A stretch of DNA of 19,522 bases from an uncultured Lachnoanaerobaculum sp. (GTDB lineage Bacteria > Bacillota > Clostridia > Lachnospirales > Lachnospiraceae), in assembly GCA_916720285.1 (NCBI GenBank), contig CAKAQP010000021.1:1-19522 (forward strand). Reading direction: 5' to 3'. The notes under the pieces were generated by a model. It saw only the letters and a program-made list of their open reading frames with translations, did no database searches and was not told where the DNA came from. Shown here in pieces: positions 1 to 7,552 of the stretch (positions are counted from its first letter, which is position 1; each line of letters starts with the position of its first letter). The position numbers were made by a program, and so were the translations under genes.

Positions 1-10
1 AGGCGCATGA

Positions 11-55
11 AGGTCCTACTTGATAGACAGTGAGCTATTGGGAAGGGCTTTTTTT
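11..55 (+). terminator. Terminator-like hairpin ending an upstream transcript
   Basis: Bases 11-26 pair with 35-50 around an 8-nt loop (27-34). There are 15 pairs, five of them G-T wobbles, and one A-A mismatch at 18/43. A run of seven T follows at 49-55, which is the form of an intrinsic terminator. The gene it ends lies outside the window. In many Firmicutes the SRP RNA gene sits just upstream of dnaX, so this could instead be the 3' end of a structured RNA, but the conserved SRP tetraloop core is not in the window and the identity cannot be settled here. Confidence 0.55.
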
Positions 56-56
56 A

Positions 57-85
57 TTGTATAATGAATAAAATTAGGTTATAAT
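57..85 (+). promoter_or_regulatory. Probable sigma-A promoter of the pfk-dnaX operon
   Basis: A perfect TATAAT -10 hexamer lies at 80-85 and a TTGTAT -35-like hexamer at 57-62, with the optimal 17-bp spacer. The -35 matches consensus only in TTG. Transcription would start near 91-92, giving a leader of roughly 57 nt before the pfk ATG at 149. The promoter directly follows the upstream terminator, as expected for a new transcription unit. Confidence 0.55.
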
Positions 86-148
86 TAAAGACAATGCTTA
101 AATGCAAAAGCAGTGAATTTGTTTCGACTTTGTGCAAAGGAGTTATAT

Positions 149-1231
149 ATGCTGAGAGTTGGTATGCTAACAAGTGGAGGAGATTGTCAGGCCTTAAACG
201 CAACGATGCGCGGTGTGGCAAAGAGTCTTTACAAATCTGATAAAGATGTGGAAATAATAGGTTTTCTTGAAGGCTACAAGGGGCTTATGTATGAGGAATA
301 CAGAGTAATGAAACCTTCGGATTTTTCGGGTATATTGACAACGGGCGGAACTATGCTGGGAACCAGTCGTCAGCCTTTTAAACTTATGAGAGAGCCGGAT
401 GCAAACGGCATGGATAAGGTAGAGGCTATGAAGTCTACATATAAAAAGTTGAAGCTGGATTGCCTCGTGGTGCTTGGTGGAAACGGTTCACAAAAGACTG
501 CAAATCTTTTAAGTGAAGAGGGTTTGAATGTTATAGGACTTCCAAAGACTATAGACAATGATCTCTACGGTACGGATATGACATTCGGCTTTCAAAGTGC
601 AATGGAAATAGCTACAAATGCTATTGATTGCATTCATACTACAGCGGCCTCTCACAGCAGAGTCTTTATAGTTGAGGTAATGGGGCATAAGGTAGGATGG
701 CTTACACTGTATGCAGGTCTTGCAGGCGGTGCGGACATCATTTTGATACCTGAGATACCTTATGATATCAAAAAAATAGCCGAGGCTATAAAGATAAGAG
801 AAAAGGAAGGCAAGAAGTTTACTATACTGGCTGTAGCGGAAGGGGCAATATCAAAGGAAGATGCGGCTCTTTCAAAAAAAGAATTAAAAAAGAAGAAGCT
901 GAAAGATGCAGGCAGATATCCTTCTATAAGTTATGAAATAGGAGATATGCTAAGTGCGGAGATTGATGTTGATGTGAGAGTTACGGTTCCCGGACATACT
1001 CAAAGAGGTGGAGACCCGAATCCTTATGACAGAGCACTTTCCACAAGGCTTGGTGCGCATGGAGCCGAACTTATACTTGGAAAAAAATTCGGACGTCTGG
1101 TGGTATTAAAGGGCACAGAGGTTACAGATATTGCTTTAAATGAGTCTGCCGGCAAGTTAAAATATGTGGATCCCGATTCTTCGCTTGTAAGAGAGGCAAG
1201 ACTTGTGGGAATAAGCTTTGGCGACAAATAG
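149..1231 (+). CDS. 6-phosphofructokinase, mixed-type (G104/K124) family
   Basis: The 360-aa enzyme phosphorylates fructose 6-phosphate to fructose 1,6-bisphosphate in glycolysis. I start it at ATG 149 because AAGGAG (137-142) sits 6 nt upstream; a GTG at 113 would add 12 residues without a ribosome site. Visible PFK motifs are SGGD (9-12), GGNGS (110-114), PKTIDND (132-138, catalytic Asp136), SHSR (168-171), MGH (178-180) and GHTQRGG (282-288). At the phosphoryl-donor positions it has Gly113 (E. coli Gly104) and Lys133 (E. coli 124). ATP enzymes are typically G/G and pyrophosphate enzymes D/K, so this is the hybrid G/K class, for which ATP use is known in Streptomyces. Asn112 replaces E. coli Asp103, a Mg-binding position. 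The donor (ATP or PPi) cannot be called from sequence. First gene of the operon, 11 nt before dnaX. Confidence 0.93.
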   Translation: MLRVGMLTSGGDCQALNATMRGVAKSLYKSDKDVEIIGFLEGYKGLMYEEYRVMKPSDFSGILTTGGTMLGTSRQPFKLMREPDANGMDKVEAMKSTYKKLKLDCLVVLGGNGSQKTANLLSEEGLNVIGLPKTIDNDLYGTDMTFGFQSAMEIATNAIDCIHTTAASHSRVFIVEVMGHKVGWLTLYAGLAGGADIILIPEIPYDIKKIAEAIKIREKEGKKFTILAVAEGAISKEDAALSKKELKKKKLKDAGRYPSISYEIGDMLSAEIDVDVRVTVPGHTQRGGDPNPYDRALSTRLGAHGAELILGKKFGRLVVLKGTEVTDIALNESAGKLKYVDPDSSLVREARLVGISFGDK

Positions 1232-1242
1232 AAAGGAAGCAA

Positions 1243-2802
1243 ATGGCTTATACAGCATTATATAGGAAGTTTCGACCTTCAAATTTTGATGAGGTAGTAG
1301 GTCAGGAAGCTATAACAAGAACTTTAAAAAATCAGTTAAAGACCGGAAGAATATCACATGCATATCTTTTTTGCGGAACAAGAGGTACAGGAAAAACCAG
1401 TATAGCCAAGATAATGGCAAGAGCACTCAATTGTGAAAATCCTACAGATGCGGGACCGTGTAATGAATGCCCTACCTGTAAATCAATACTCAGTGAGGCT
1501 TCCATAAATGTAGTGGAAATAGATGCGGCTTCCAATAACAGTGTGGACAATATAAGGGATATAAAGGAACAGGTACAATACCCGCCAACTTTCGGAAAGT
1601 ACAAAGTGTTTATTATAGATGAGGTGCATATGCTTTCTACAGGAGCGTTTAATGCACTTTTAAAAACTCTTGAAGAACCGCCGCAATATGTTATATTTAT
1701 TCTGGCAACCACAGAGGTACATAAGCTGCCGGTTACAGTGCTGTCAAGATGCCAAAGATATGATTTTAAAAGAATAGGCATCGATACCATATCGGAAAGG
1801 CTGAAGAGCCTGTGTAAGAGTGAAGGCGTTGATATAGAAGATAGGGCGCTTGAGTATATTGCAAAGTCTGCAGACGGAGCTATGAGAGATGCACTGAGCC
1901 TTTTGGATGAATGTATTTCGTTTTTACAAAATGAAAAGATAAGCTATGAAGCGGTACTGGATATACTCGGTGCTTCAGATATAAGTGTATTTAATGAGCT
2001 TTTGGACGGAATACTTGAGGGTAATACTATAGAAGTGTTGAATCTTTTGAATAATTCCATAATAGACGGAAAAGAGATAGGGCAGTTCGTGACGGATTTT
2101 CTATGGTATCTGAGAAATATTCTGATACTTAAGTCCACACAAAATGACAGTTCGCTGGTTGACATGTCGGAACAGAACTTACAAAATTTAAAAGAAAAAG
2201 CAAATATTGTTTCCAAAGAAACACTTATGCGGTATATTAGAAATTTGTCGGAACTGTCCAATAAATTAAAGACTGCCACACAAAAAAGAGTTGTGGCGGA
2301 ACTTGAATTTATAAGACTTATGACTCCTGAGATGGAGGATAATCTGGACAGTGTGCTTGACAGACTCTCAAGACTTGAGTCGGGAGTAAGACCGGCAAAT
2401 ACGGTGCAAAGAAATGTGGAAGTAACAGAAGATATTCCCATAGCTGAGGAAGTTATAGAGCTTCCGAAGGCGACCTATGATGATTTCATGGCAATAAAAA
2501 AAGAATGGAACAGCATAGTGGAACATCTTGGCGGCAAGGCGGGCAGTGTATATAAGGAAGCGGAGATAGAGCCGGTAAAAGAAGGCGGGATAGATGTTAT
2601 TTTCTTTAACAAGATGTTTTATGACATGGGAAATAAGGAGACGACAATCTTAGATTTGCGTACATTTTTAAGTGAAAAATACGGAAAAGATATTGCAATC
2701 CGGATTTCTTTAAGAGAAAATAAGGTTGTAAGAAACACAAGATATGTTTCGATAGACGAGATAAAATCTGTTATAAACACAGACATTATTATAGAACAGT
2801 AA
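1243..2802 (+). CDS. dnaX: DNA polymerase III subunit tau (clamp-loader ATPase)
   Basis: The 519-aa AAA+ subunit belongs to the complex that loads the sliding clamp during replication. The start at ATG 1243 has GAAAGGA just upstream. Motifs: Walker A GTRGTGKT (45-52), four zinc-binding cysteines (C64, C73, C76, C79), Walker B/DExx with Asp126-Glu127 (IIDEVHM), sensor-1 region ILATTEVH, and the SRC motif (168-170). The first ~370 residues are the conserved clamp-loader part; the remaining ~150 form a variable tail of the tau type. An in-frame A-AAA-AAA heptamer at 2496-2502 could produce a shorter gamma-like form (separate entry). It sits between pfk (11-nt gap) and ybaB (10-nt gap), in the widely conserved dnaX-ybaB-recR order. 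Confidence 0.97.
   Translation: MAYTALYRKFRPSNFDEVVGQEAITRTLKNQLKTGRISHAYLFCGTRGTGKTSIAKIMARALNCENPTDAGPCNECPTCKSILSEASINVVEIDAASNNSVDNIRDIKEQVQYPPTFGKYKVFIIDEVHMLSTGAFNALLKTLEEPPQYVIFILATTEVHKLPVTVLSRCQRYDFKRIGIDTISERLKSLCKSEGVDIEDRALEYIAKSADGAMRDALSLLDECISFLQNEKISYEAVLDILGASDISVFNELLDGILEGNTIEVLNLLNNSIIDGKEIGQFVTDFLWYLRNILILKSTQNDSSLVDMSEQNLQNLKEKANIVSKETLMRYIRNLSELSNKLKTATQKRVVAELEFIRLMTPEMEDNLDSVLDRLSRLESGVRPANTVQRNVEVTEDIPIAEEVIELPKATYDDFMAIKKEWNSIVEHLGGKAGSVYKEAEIEPVKEGGIDVIFFNKMFYDMGNKETTILDLRTFLSEKYGKDIAIRISLRENKVVRNTRYVSIDEIKSVINTDIIIEQ
2496..2555 (+). other. Candidate programmed -1 frameshift site in dnaX
   Basis: Seven consecutive A (2496-2502) form a canonical X-XXY-YYZ heptamer in the reading frame (ATA AAA AAA, codons 418-420). 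A -1 slip would add 17 residues and stop at TAA 2553-2555, giving a 437-aa product. E. coli gamma, made by -1 frameshifting on A-AAA-AAG in dnaX, is 431 aa, so the position matches well. A small hairpin (2526-2530 with 2535-2539) lies downstream but is weak. A7 runs are not rare in AT-rich genes, so this is a candidate only. Confidence 0.35.
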
Positions 2803-2812
2803 GGAGATATTT

Positions 2813-3157
2813 ATGGCAAAGCGTGGCGGTTTCGGTGGAGGCATGATGCCCGGTAATATAAATCAGTTGATGAAGCAGGCTCAGAAGATGCAAAAGCAGA
2901 TGGAAGAGCAAAGTGCCGCTTTTGAAGGTAAGGAGTTTAGCGCAAGCGCCGGAGGCGGTGCGGTGAGCATTACCGTTTCAGGTAAAAAGGAAGTCACAAA
3001 GGTATCTATAGATAAAGAAGTGGTAGATCCTGACGATGTGGAAATGTTAGAAGATTTGATAATGGCGGCTACAAATGAGGCTCTCAGAAAGATGGAAGAA
3101 GAGCATTCCGCACTGATGGGCGGCATTGCAGGTGGAGCAGGAAAGTTGCCGTTCTAA
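2813..3157 (+). CDS. ybaB: YbaB/EbfC family nucleoid-associated protein
   Basis: The 114-aa protein belongs to the YbaB/EbfC family of small dimeric DNA-binding proteins that coat the nucleoid. Its features are a Gly/Met-rich N-terminus (1-15), a Gln/Met/Lys-rich helix starting NQLMKQAQKMQKQMEEQ, a central beta region with VSITVSG, and the conserved acidic segment VDPDDVEMLEDLIMAATNEA. Length is normal for the family. AAGGAG lies upstream of the ATG. The stop overlaps the recR start by one base (TAATG), so the two are probably translationally coupled, and this neighbourhood (dnaX-ybaB-recR) is the strongest support for the name. Confidence 0.95.
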   Translation: MAKRGGFGGGMMPGNINQLMKQAQKMQKQMEEQSAAFEGKEFSASAGGGAVSITVSGKKEVTKVSIDKEVVDPDDVEMLEDLIMAATNEALRKMEEEHSALMGGIAGGAGKLPF

Positions 3158-3753
3158 TGGATTATTACAGCAGTCATATCAGCAAGCTTATAGAGGAACT
3201 TTCAAAGCTGCCGGGGGTGGGAGCAAAGTCCGCACAAAGGCTTGCTTTTCACATAATTGGAATGTCAAGTGAACAGGTAGAGTCATTGTCAAAGGCAATA
3301 AAAGATGCCAAGGGCAATGTGAATTATTGCAAAGAATGCTATACATTGACAGATGGAGAAGTCTGTCCTATATGTGCCAGTGAGAAAAGAGATCATAAGA
3401 CCATAATGGTGGTGGAAAACACAAGAGATCTGGCAGCATATGAAAAGACAGGAAAGTATAACGGAGTATATCATGTTTTACATGGGGCAATTTCACCTAT
3501 GCTTGGAATAGGTCCGGCGGATATTAAGCTGAAGGAACTGATAAAGAGACTTGAGGGTGATGTAGATGAAGTTATAATTGCCACAAACTCAACACTTGAG
3601 GGTGAGACTACGGCAATGTATATAGCAAAACTTGTAAAACCCACAGGTATAGAAGTGAGCAGGATAGCGAGCGGAGTCCCTGTAGGAGGGGATTTGGAAT
3701 ATATTGACGAAGTGACTCTTTTGAGGGCGCTTGAGGGAAGAAGAGCACTCTAG
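3157..3753 (+). CDS. recR: Recombination mediator protein RecR
   Basis: The 198-aa protein works with RecO (and RecF) to load RecA onto SSB-coated single-stranded DNA in gap repair. It has the full family layout: a helix-hairpin-helix LPGVGAKSAQRLA (18-30), a C4 zinc finger (C58, C61, C70, C73), and a Toprim domain from about residue 82, beginning IMVVENTRDL and including the YHVLHGAISPM segment (105-115). The C-terminal segment SRIASGVPVGGDLEYIDEVTLLRALEGR is also typical. Its ATG shares one base with the ybaB stop. About 198 aa is the standard length. Confidence 0.97.
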   Translation: MDYYSSHISKLIEELSKLPGVGAKSAQRLAFHIIGMSSEQVESLSKAIKDAKGNVNYCKECYTLTDGEVCPICASEKRDHKTIMVVENTRDLAAYEKTGKYNGVYHVLHGAISPMLGIGPADIKLKELIKRLEGDVDEVIIATNSTLEGETTAMYIAKLVKPTGIEVSRIASGVPVGGDLEYIDEVTLLRALEGRRAL

Positions 3754-3790
3754 GGTGCAAAAGTAAAAAATCTTGAGGTTTGGTGCAAGT

Positions 3791-6700
3791 ATGGATAAAT
3801 ATGAATTTAATTTAAAGGTTGAACAACTGAATAAATTGGTGAAAAGCGGTGACTACAAGGCTGCTATGAGAATCACCGATACAATCGACTGGAGTAGAGT
3901 TCATAATGCAGGCTTATTGACAACCGTTTCAGAAGTCTATGAAAAAAACGATGAGTATAAGGAAGCCAGAGAAGTATTGCTTTTGGCCTATGACAGAGCA
4001 CCGGTCGGTAAAAGAGCTTTGTACAGGCTTACCATGCTTGCTATAAAAGAGGGAGATATAGCGGAGGCTGAAGCTTACTACAGAGAATATATCGAGATAT
4101 CACCTCAAGACAGCAGAAAATATCTTATGGAATATCATATTGCTGTGGCAAAGGGTGAAGACATACATAAGAAGATAAGAATTCTTGAGAAGTACAGTGA
4201 TATCGAGAAGATGGACGAGCAGTGGAAATATGAACTCGCACAGCTTTATGCTCAAGCAGGAAGAATAGATGATTGTATAAAGGCCTGTGATGAAATAATG
4301 CTTTTATTCGGGGTCGGTGAGTATGTGGAAAAGGCCGCGGCTTTGAAGGAGTCAACAGGCTGTCCTTTAAGCTCAAAGCAGCAGGAGCAGGTTGATAACA
4401 AGGAGTTCTATGAGGACAGATTAAACTCGCTTGCAAAGCAGTATGAAAGTGAGAATTATCCGAATCTTAATCTGGATGATATGAGTGCGTATAAACCCAA
4501 AGAGGAAAAAAGAACTACTATAAGTCTGATTGATGAGGAAGAAAGTCCGAATGAGGATGCTTCTATAAATACCGAGCTTTTTCCAAAGCCTGTCGGTGTA
4601 AATGAAATAAGGATATCGGAAACAACATTTAAGGGGGAAAACGTGAACCCGGAATTTGAAATAGAACTCAAGAGAGCCATAGCAATCACAAATGAAAATT
4701 TGAATAAGATGAAGACTGAGGGCGATCATGCATCTATGAGAGAGATAGATGAAGAAGTCAGAGCACATATGGAAAGAGTGGAGAGAATCAAACAGGGAAG
4801 ATTTAATGCTCCACAGGTCATGGGTGAAAGAAGAAAAAGCAGAATCAGTAATCACTTTGACAGTATGGGACTTCCAAAAACTCACGGAAGCAGAGATGAA
4901 CGCGAGGGAATGGATAAAGTACAAAATACATGGATAAGCGATGAAGAGGAGAGAAAGTCTTCAGACAATGACGATACATCTGAAGAATCACATATTACGG
5001 AGCCTGTTTTAGAAGATACTGTTTCTAAAGCGGAGCAGACTGAAGATAGTGAAAATATAAAAGAGCAGGTTGATCAAAGTAATACGTCTCAAAGTGATGA
5101 GGATGATGATTTCATAGAGGAGATACCTGATGAACCGCCTGTAGAGAATATCACAGTTACAGAAACAGCCTCAACAAAGGTATTGGAAAACTATGTCCCG
5201 GAAAAGAAGAATCCTATATTTGATAAGGATGATTTAATAAACAGCTATTTTGACGATGAAATAGATATGGGTGTACCTACAGTTTCATCTGTTATGGCCA
5301 AAAGGAAAGAACAAAAGGATGTAGTCCAAAGCAGTATAAAAAGTGAAACAACAATGGAAGTGGTAGATGATGAAGAAATCTATTACACAAAGGAAGAAAG
5401 AACTTTTGTAACAAAGGTAAAGAAGGGTGAAGAACCTGAGGAAATCTTTATAGAGCCTGAGTATAAAGAAGTGGAAGCCGAGGATGAAGGTACCGTTATG
5501 ATAGAAGAAACAGATATTCAAGAGGATACAACAGAAGAAACAGATATTCAAGGGGAAGCAGAAAAGGGAACTGAAGAGATTGCAGAAGCAGATTCACCTG
5601 AAGATGATGAAGAGGGCGATACTGTTGTTATTGAAGAGAGTGTGGAAGAGGCTGCAAATGATGAAAGTAGGGAGGTCGATTTACCTGTGCACGGAAAGGT
5701 AATGAAAGCAAAAGCGCCAAAATCAAGAGAGCCGAAGGAATATTTGATGAGAAGACCGGGCTCCATAATGGTAGAGGGCATAACAGAACAAAAGGCTCTT
5801 GAAAATGCTATAGAGGTATTGAGAGAGGTAAATGAACTTACAAAGATAAAACATACAGTATTAAAAATCAAGGCAAAGAGCCTTAATGCAAAAGGAGTGA
5901 TGAACTCTATTGATAAGATTAAGGGCAAAGATCTTATCATAGTTGAGGCGGGATACCTTGATGATAATACTATTGCTGAAATCATAGAGTTTATCAAAGA
6001 CGGTAAGGAGACTGTAGTATTTGCGGATACAATCGAAGGAATTGCAAACCTTATAGAAGCAAACGATCTTTTGCATGGAATGAGTCTTGTTATGAGAGAG
6101 GAAGAGGTTCCTGTAAAGAGAAAGAATATTGTGGCAAATATTGAGCTGAAGGATAAAGCAAAGGAGCCTGAAAAGGAAGAAAGCAAGGAAGAACAGGAGA
6201 AAGCTGTTGAGGAAGCTGATACAGAAGAAGAGCCACAGAGTACTGAAGAATTATCGGACCTTGAAATCATAGCAAATATTTTAAAGAAGGAATATGGTGA
6301 GGATTTTCAGTTTGAAATGCAGGAAATCACAAGCTCTGACAGCATTACCTTCCATGCGGATAACAAACCTGAGGCTGATGTGAAAGAGGAAGAAAAAGAG
6401 ACAATTAAGATTGAACCTGTTATATCACAGCCTGTAAAGAAAGAAGATAGAGAAGATAAAGAAGTAGAAAAAGCTGAGACAACTAATGAAGAGCCGGATC
6501 AGATTGAAGAGAAGGAAGATGAAGAAGCCTATACAGCTGATGAGGAAGAAGACGGAGAGGATAACGCTCCTATGGATGTGGACGATTTTATAAACTATGC
6601 ACTCAGTTATGCAAAGGAGATAGAATGCGTGCTTTACAACAAGGCAAAGTATGCTGTGGAAGAAAGAGCGGATTATATGAAGGAAGACAAAACGCCTTTG

Positions 6701-6847
6701 ACCAGAAAGAATGCCAGAAATCTTATAGATCATGCTGCAGACCTTGCTGAAAGGCCGGGTGTTGTGAAGGCTATATTCGGATTTATGAATCCTAAATATG
6801 ATAAAGAAGGCAGATTGATTCTAAGAGAGGAGCATTTTAGGATATAA
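3791..6847 (+). CDS. Large acidic TPR protein with degenerate P-loop-like region
   Basis: I do not know a function for this 1018-aa protein. I start it at ATG 3791; an in-frame TTG at 3773 has no ribosome site, and even the ATG has only a distant GAGG (3775-3778). Residues 1-175 look like paired TPR-type helices (KSGDYKAAMRITDTI, EYKEAREVLLLAYDRAP, GDIAEAEAYYREYIE). Residues ~200-645 and ~765-925 are very rich in Glu/Asp and probably disordered. Between them, a folded stretch (~655-760) reads like an AAA+ core: a small hydrophobic strand and Gly where a P-loop would be, but no GK[ST], then KDLIIVEAG as a Walker-B-like strand and VVFADT as a third strand. A helical C-terminal domain occupies 928-1018. 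No signal peptide or membrane segment is seen. Its stop overlaps the CvpA-family start by one base (TAATG), which suggests the two proteins are made together. Confidence 0.85.
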   Translation: MDKYEFNLKVEQLNKLVKSGDYKAAMRITDTIDWSRVHNAGLLTTVSEVYEKNDEYKEAREVLLLAYDRAPVGKRALYRLTMLAIKEGDIAEAEAYYREYIEISPQDSRKYLMEYHIAVAKGEDIHKKIRILEKYSDIEKMDEQWKYELAQLYAQAGRIDDCIKACDEIMLLFGVGEYVEKAAALKESTGCPLSSKQQEQVDNKEFYEDRLNSLAKQYESENYPNLNLDDMSAYKPKEEKRTTISLIDEEESPNEDASINTELFPKPVGVNEIRISETTFKGENVNPEFEIELKRAIAITNENLNKMKTEGDHASMREIDEEVRAHMERVERIKQGRFNAPQVMGERRKSRISNHFDSMGLPKTHGSRDEREGMDKVQNTWISDEEERKSSDNDDTSEESHITEPVLEDTVSKAEQTEDSENIKEQVDQSNTSQSDEDDDFIEEIPDEPPVENITVTETASTKVLENYVPEKKNPIFDKDDLINSYFDDEIDMGVPTVSSVMAKRKEQKDVVQSSIKSETTMEVVDDEEIYYTKEERTFVTKVKKGEEPEEIFIEPEYKEVEAEDEGTVMIEETDIQEDTTEETDIQGEAEKGTEEIAEADSPEDDEEGDTVVIEESVEEAANDESREVDLPVHGKVMKAKAPKSREPKEYLMRRPGSIMVEGITEQKALENAIEVLREVNELTKIKHTVLKIKAKSLNAKGVMNSIDKIKGKDLIIVEAGYLDDNTIAEIIEFIKDGKETVVFADTIEGIANLIEANDLLHGMSLVMREEEVPVKRKNIVANIELKDKAKEPEKEESKEEQEKAVEEADTEEEPQSTEELSDLEIIANILKKEYGEDFQFEMQEITSSDSITFHADNKPEADVKEEEKETIKIEPVISQPVKKEDREDKEVEKAETTNEEPDQIEEKEDEEAYTADEEEDGEDNAPMDVDDFINYALSYAKEIECVLYNKAKYAVEERADYMKEDKTPLTRKNARNLIDHAADLAERPGVVKAIFGFMNPKYDKEGRLILREEHFRI
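5503..5552 (+). repeat. Short tandem duplication in the acidic linker
   Basis: A 20-bp segment at 5503-5522 (agaagaaacagatattcaag) recurs exactly at 5533-5552, a 30-bp period, so EETDIQ is repeated in the protein ten residues apart. The period is a multiple of three and keeps the frame. It looks like slippage-driven growth of the disordered Glu-rich region. Confidence 0.8.
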
Positions 6848-7539
6848 TGTGTTTTAATGTTCTGGAGGTCTGTATATTACTGTTTTTTATAGGAATGATA
6901 GCGCGAGGGTATAGTAAGGGCCTTTTAAAAATATCCATTACAATGCTGGCGCTCATATCAAGTGTAATTGCTTTGAATTTTGTAAATCCGTATCTCAGAA
7001 ATGAGTTGCAACAAAATACCAAGATAAATCAATTTGTATTGACCACGATTTATGAAAAAATAGGGCTTAATGAGATGCATGAGGACTCATCAAATGCTGA
7101 GGGAAGAAGTAAAGCAATAGATAAGCTGAATGTACCTACAAAAGTCAAAGACGTGTTGAAGAAAAATGACGACAGAAAAGTATATGATAAGCTTGGTGTA
7201 TATACTTTTTCGGATTATATTGCAAGCTATGTCACCCAGATGACTGTCAATTCTATAAGTTTTATCGGTTCATTTATACTCGTTTGGCTGGTGCTTGGAA
7301 TACTGTTTAAAGGTAACAAGATTCTAAGCAAGATACCGGTTTTGGGCGGAGTCAATCAGTTGCTTGGAGCTTTTACAGGTTTTATTTTTGCATTGATAAT
7401 ATTCTGGGTAGGCTGTATTTTTATCATCGCCCTTTCTACAACAAAGACGGGGGCGAATCTTTCGGAGATGTTGGAATGCAGCCCGATTTTGGTATTTTTA
7501 TCAAGAATGAACCCTATAGCGGTATTTTTAGGACTGTAG
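6847..7539 (+). CDS. CvpA-family membrane protein
   Basis: The 230-aa protein has the arrangement of the CvpA/colicin-V-production family: two N-terminal membrane helices (about 6-22 and 28-47), a hydrophilic middle of about 80 residues with many Lys and Asp, and two more helices (about 132-155 and 168-196). The loop GYSKGLLK between the first two helices, small and Gly-containing, is a typical family feature. CvpA proteins have been tied to colicin V export in E. coli and to envelope processes elsewhere, but the molecular role is not settled. It starts on the last base of the upstream gene and is followed after 13 nt by another membrane protein. Confidence 0.75.
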   Translation: MCFNVLEVCILLFFIGMIARGYSKGLLKISITMLALISSVIALNFVNPYLRNELQQNTKINQFVLTTIYEKIGLNEMHEDSSNAEGRSKAIDKLNVPTKVKDVLKKNDDRKVYDKLGVYTFSDYIASYVTQMTVNSISFIGSFILVWLVLGILFKGNKILSKIPVLGGVNQLLGAFTGFIFALIIFWVGCIFIIALSTTKTGANLSEMLECSPILVFLSRMNPIAVFLGL

Positions 7540-7552
7540 GTATGGAGGTTAT

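Noticed and set aside
113..148. GTG 113 as the pfk start
   Set aside because: It has no Shine-Dalgarno sequence; ATG 149 has AAGGAG at the right distance and begins at the usual PFK N-terminus.
94..240. Short open frame starting at ATG 94 ahead of pfk
   Set aside because: It has no ribosome site, starts almost at the predicted transcription start, and overlaps the well-supported pfk gene in another frame.
5548..6270. Long minus-strand open frame (240 codons) opposite the acidic TPR gene
   Set aside because: It mirrors Glu-rich coding sequence, giving a Ser/Phe-rich shadow with no ribosome site or recognisable domain. The other minus-strand frames in the window are shadows of the same kind.
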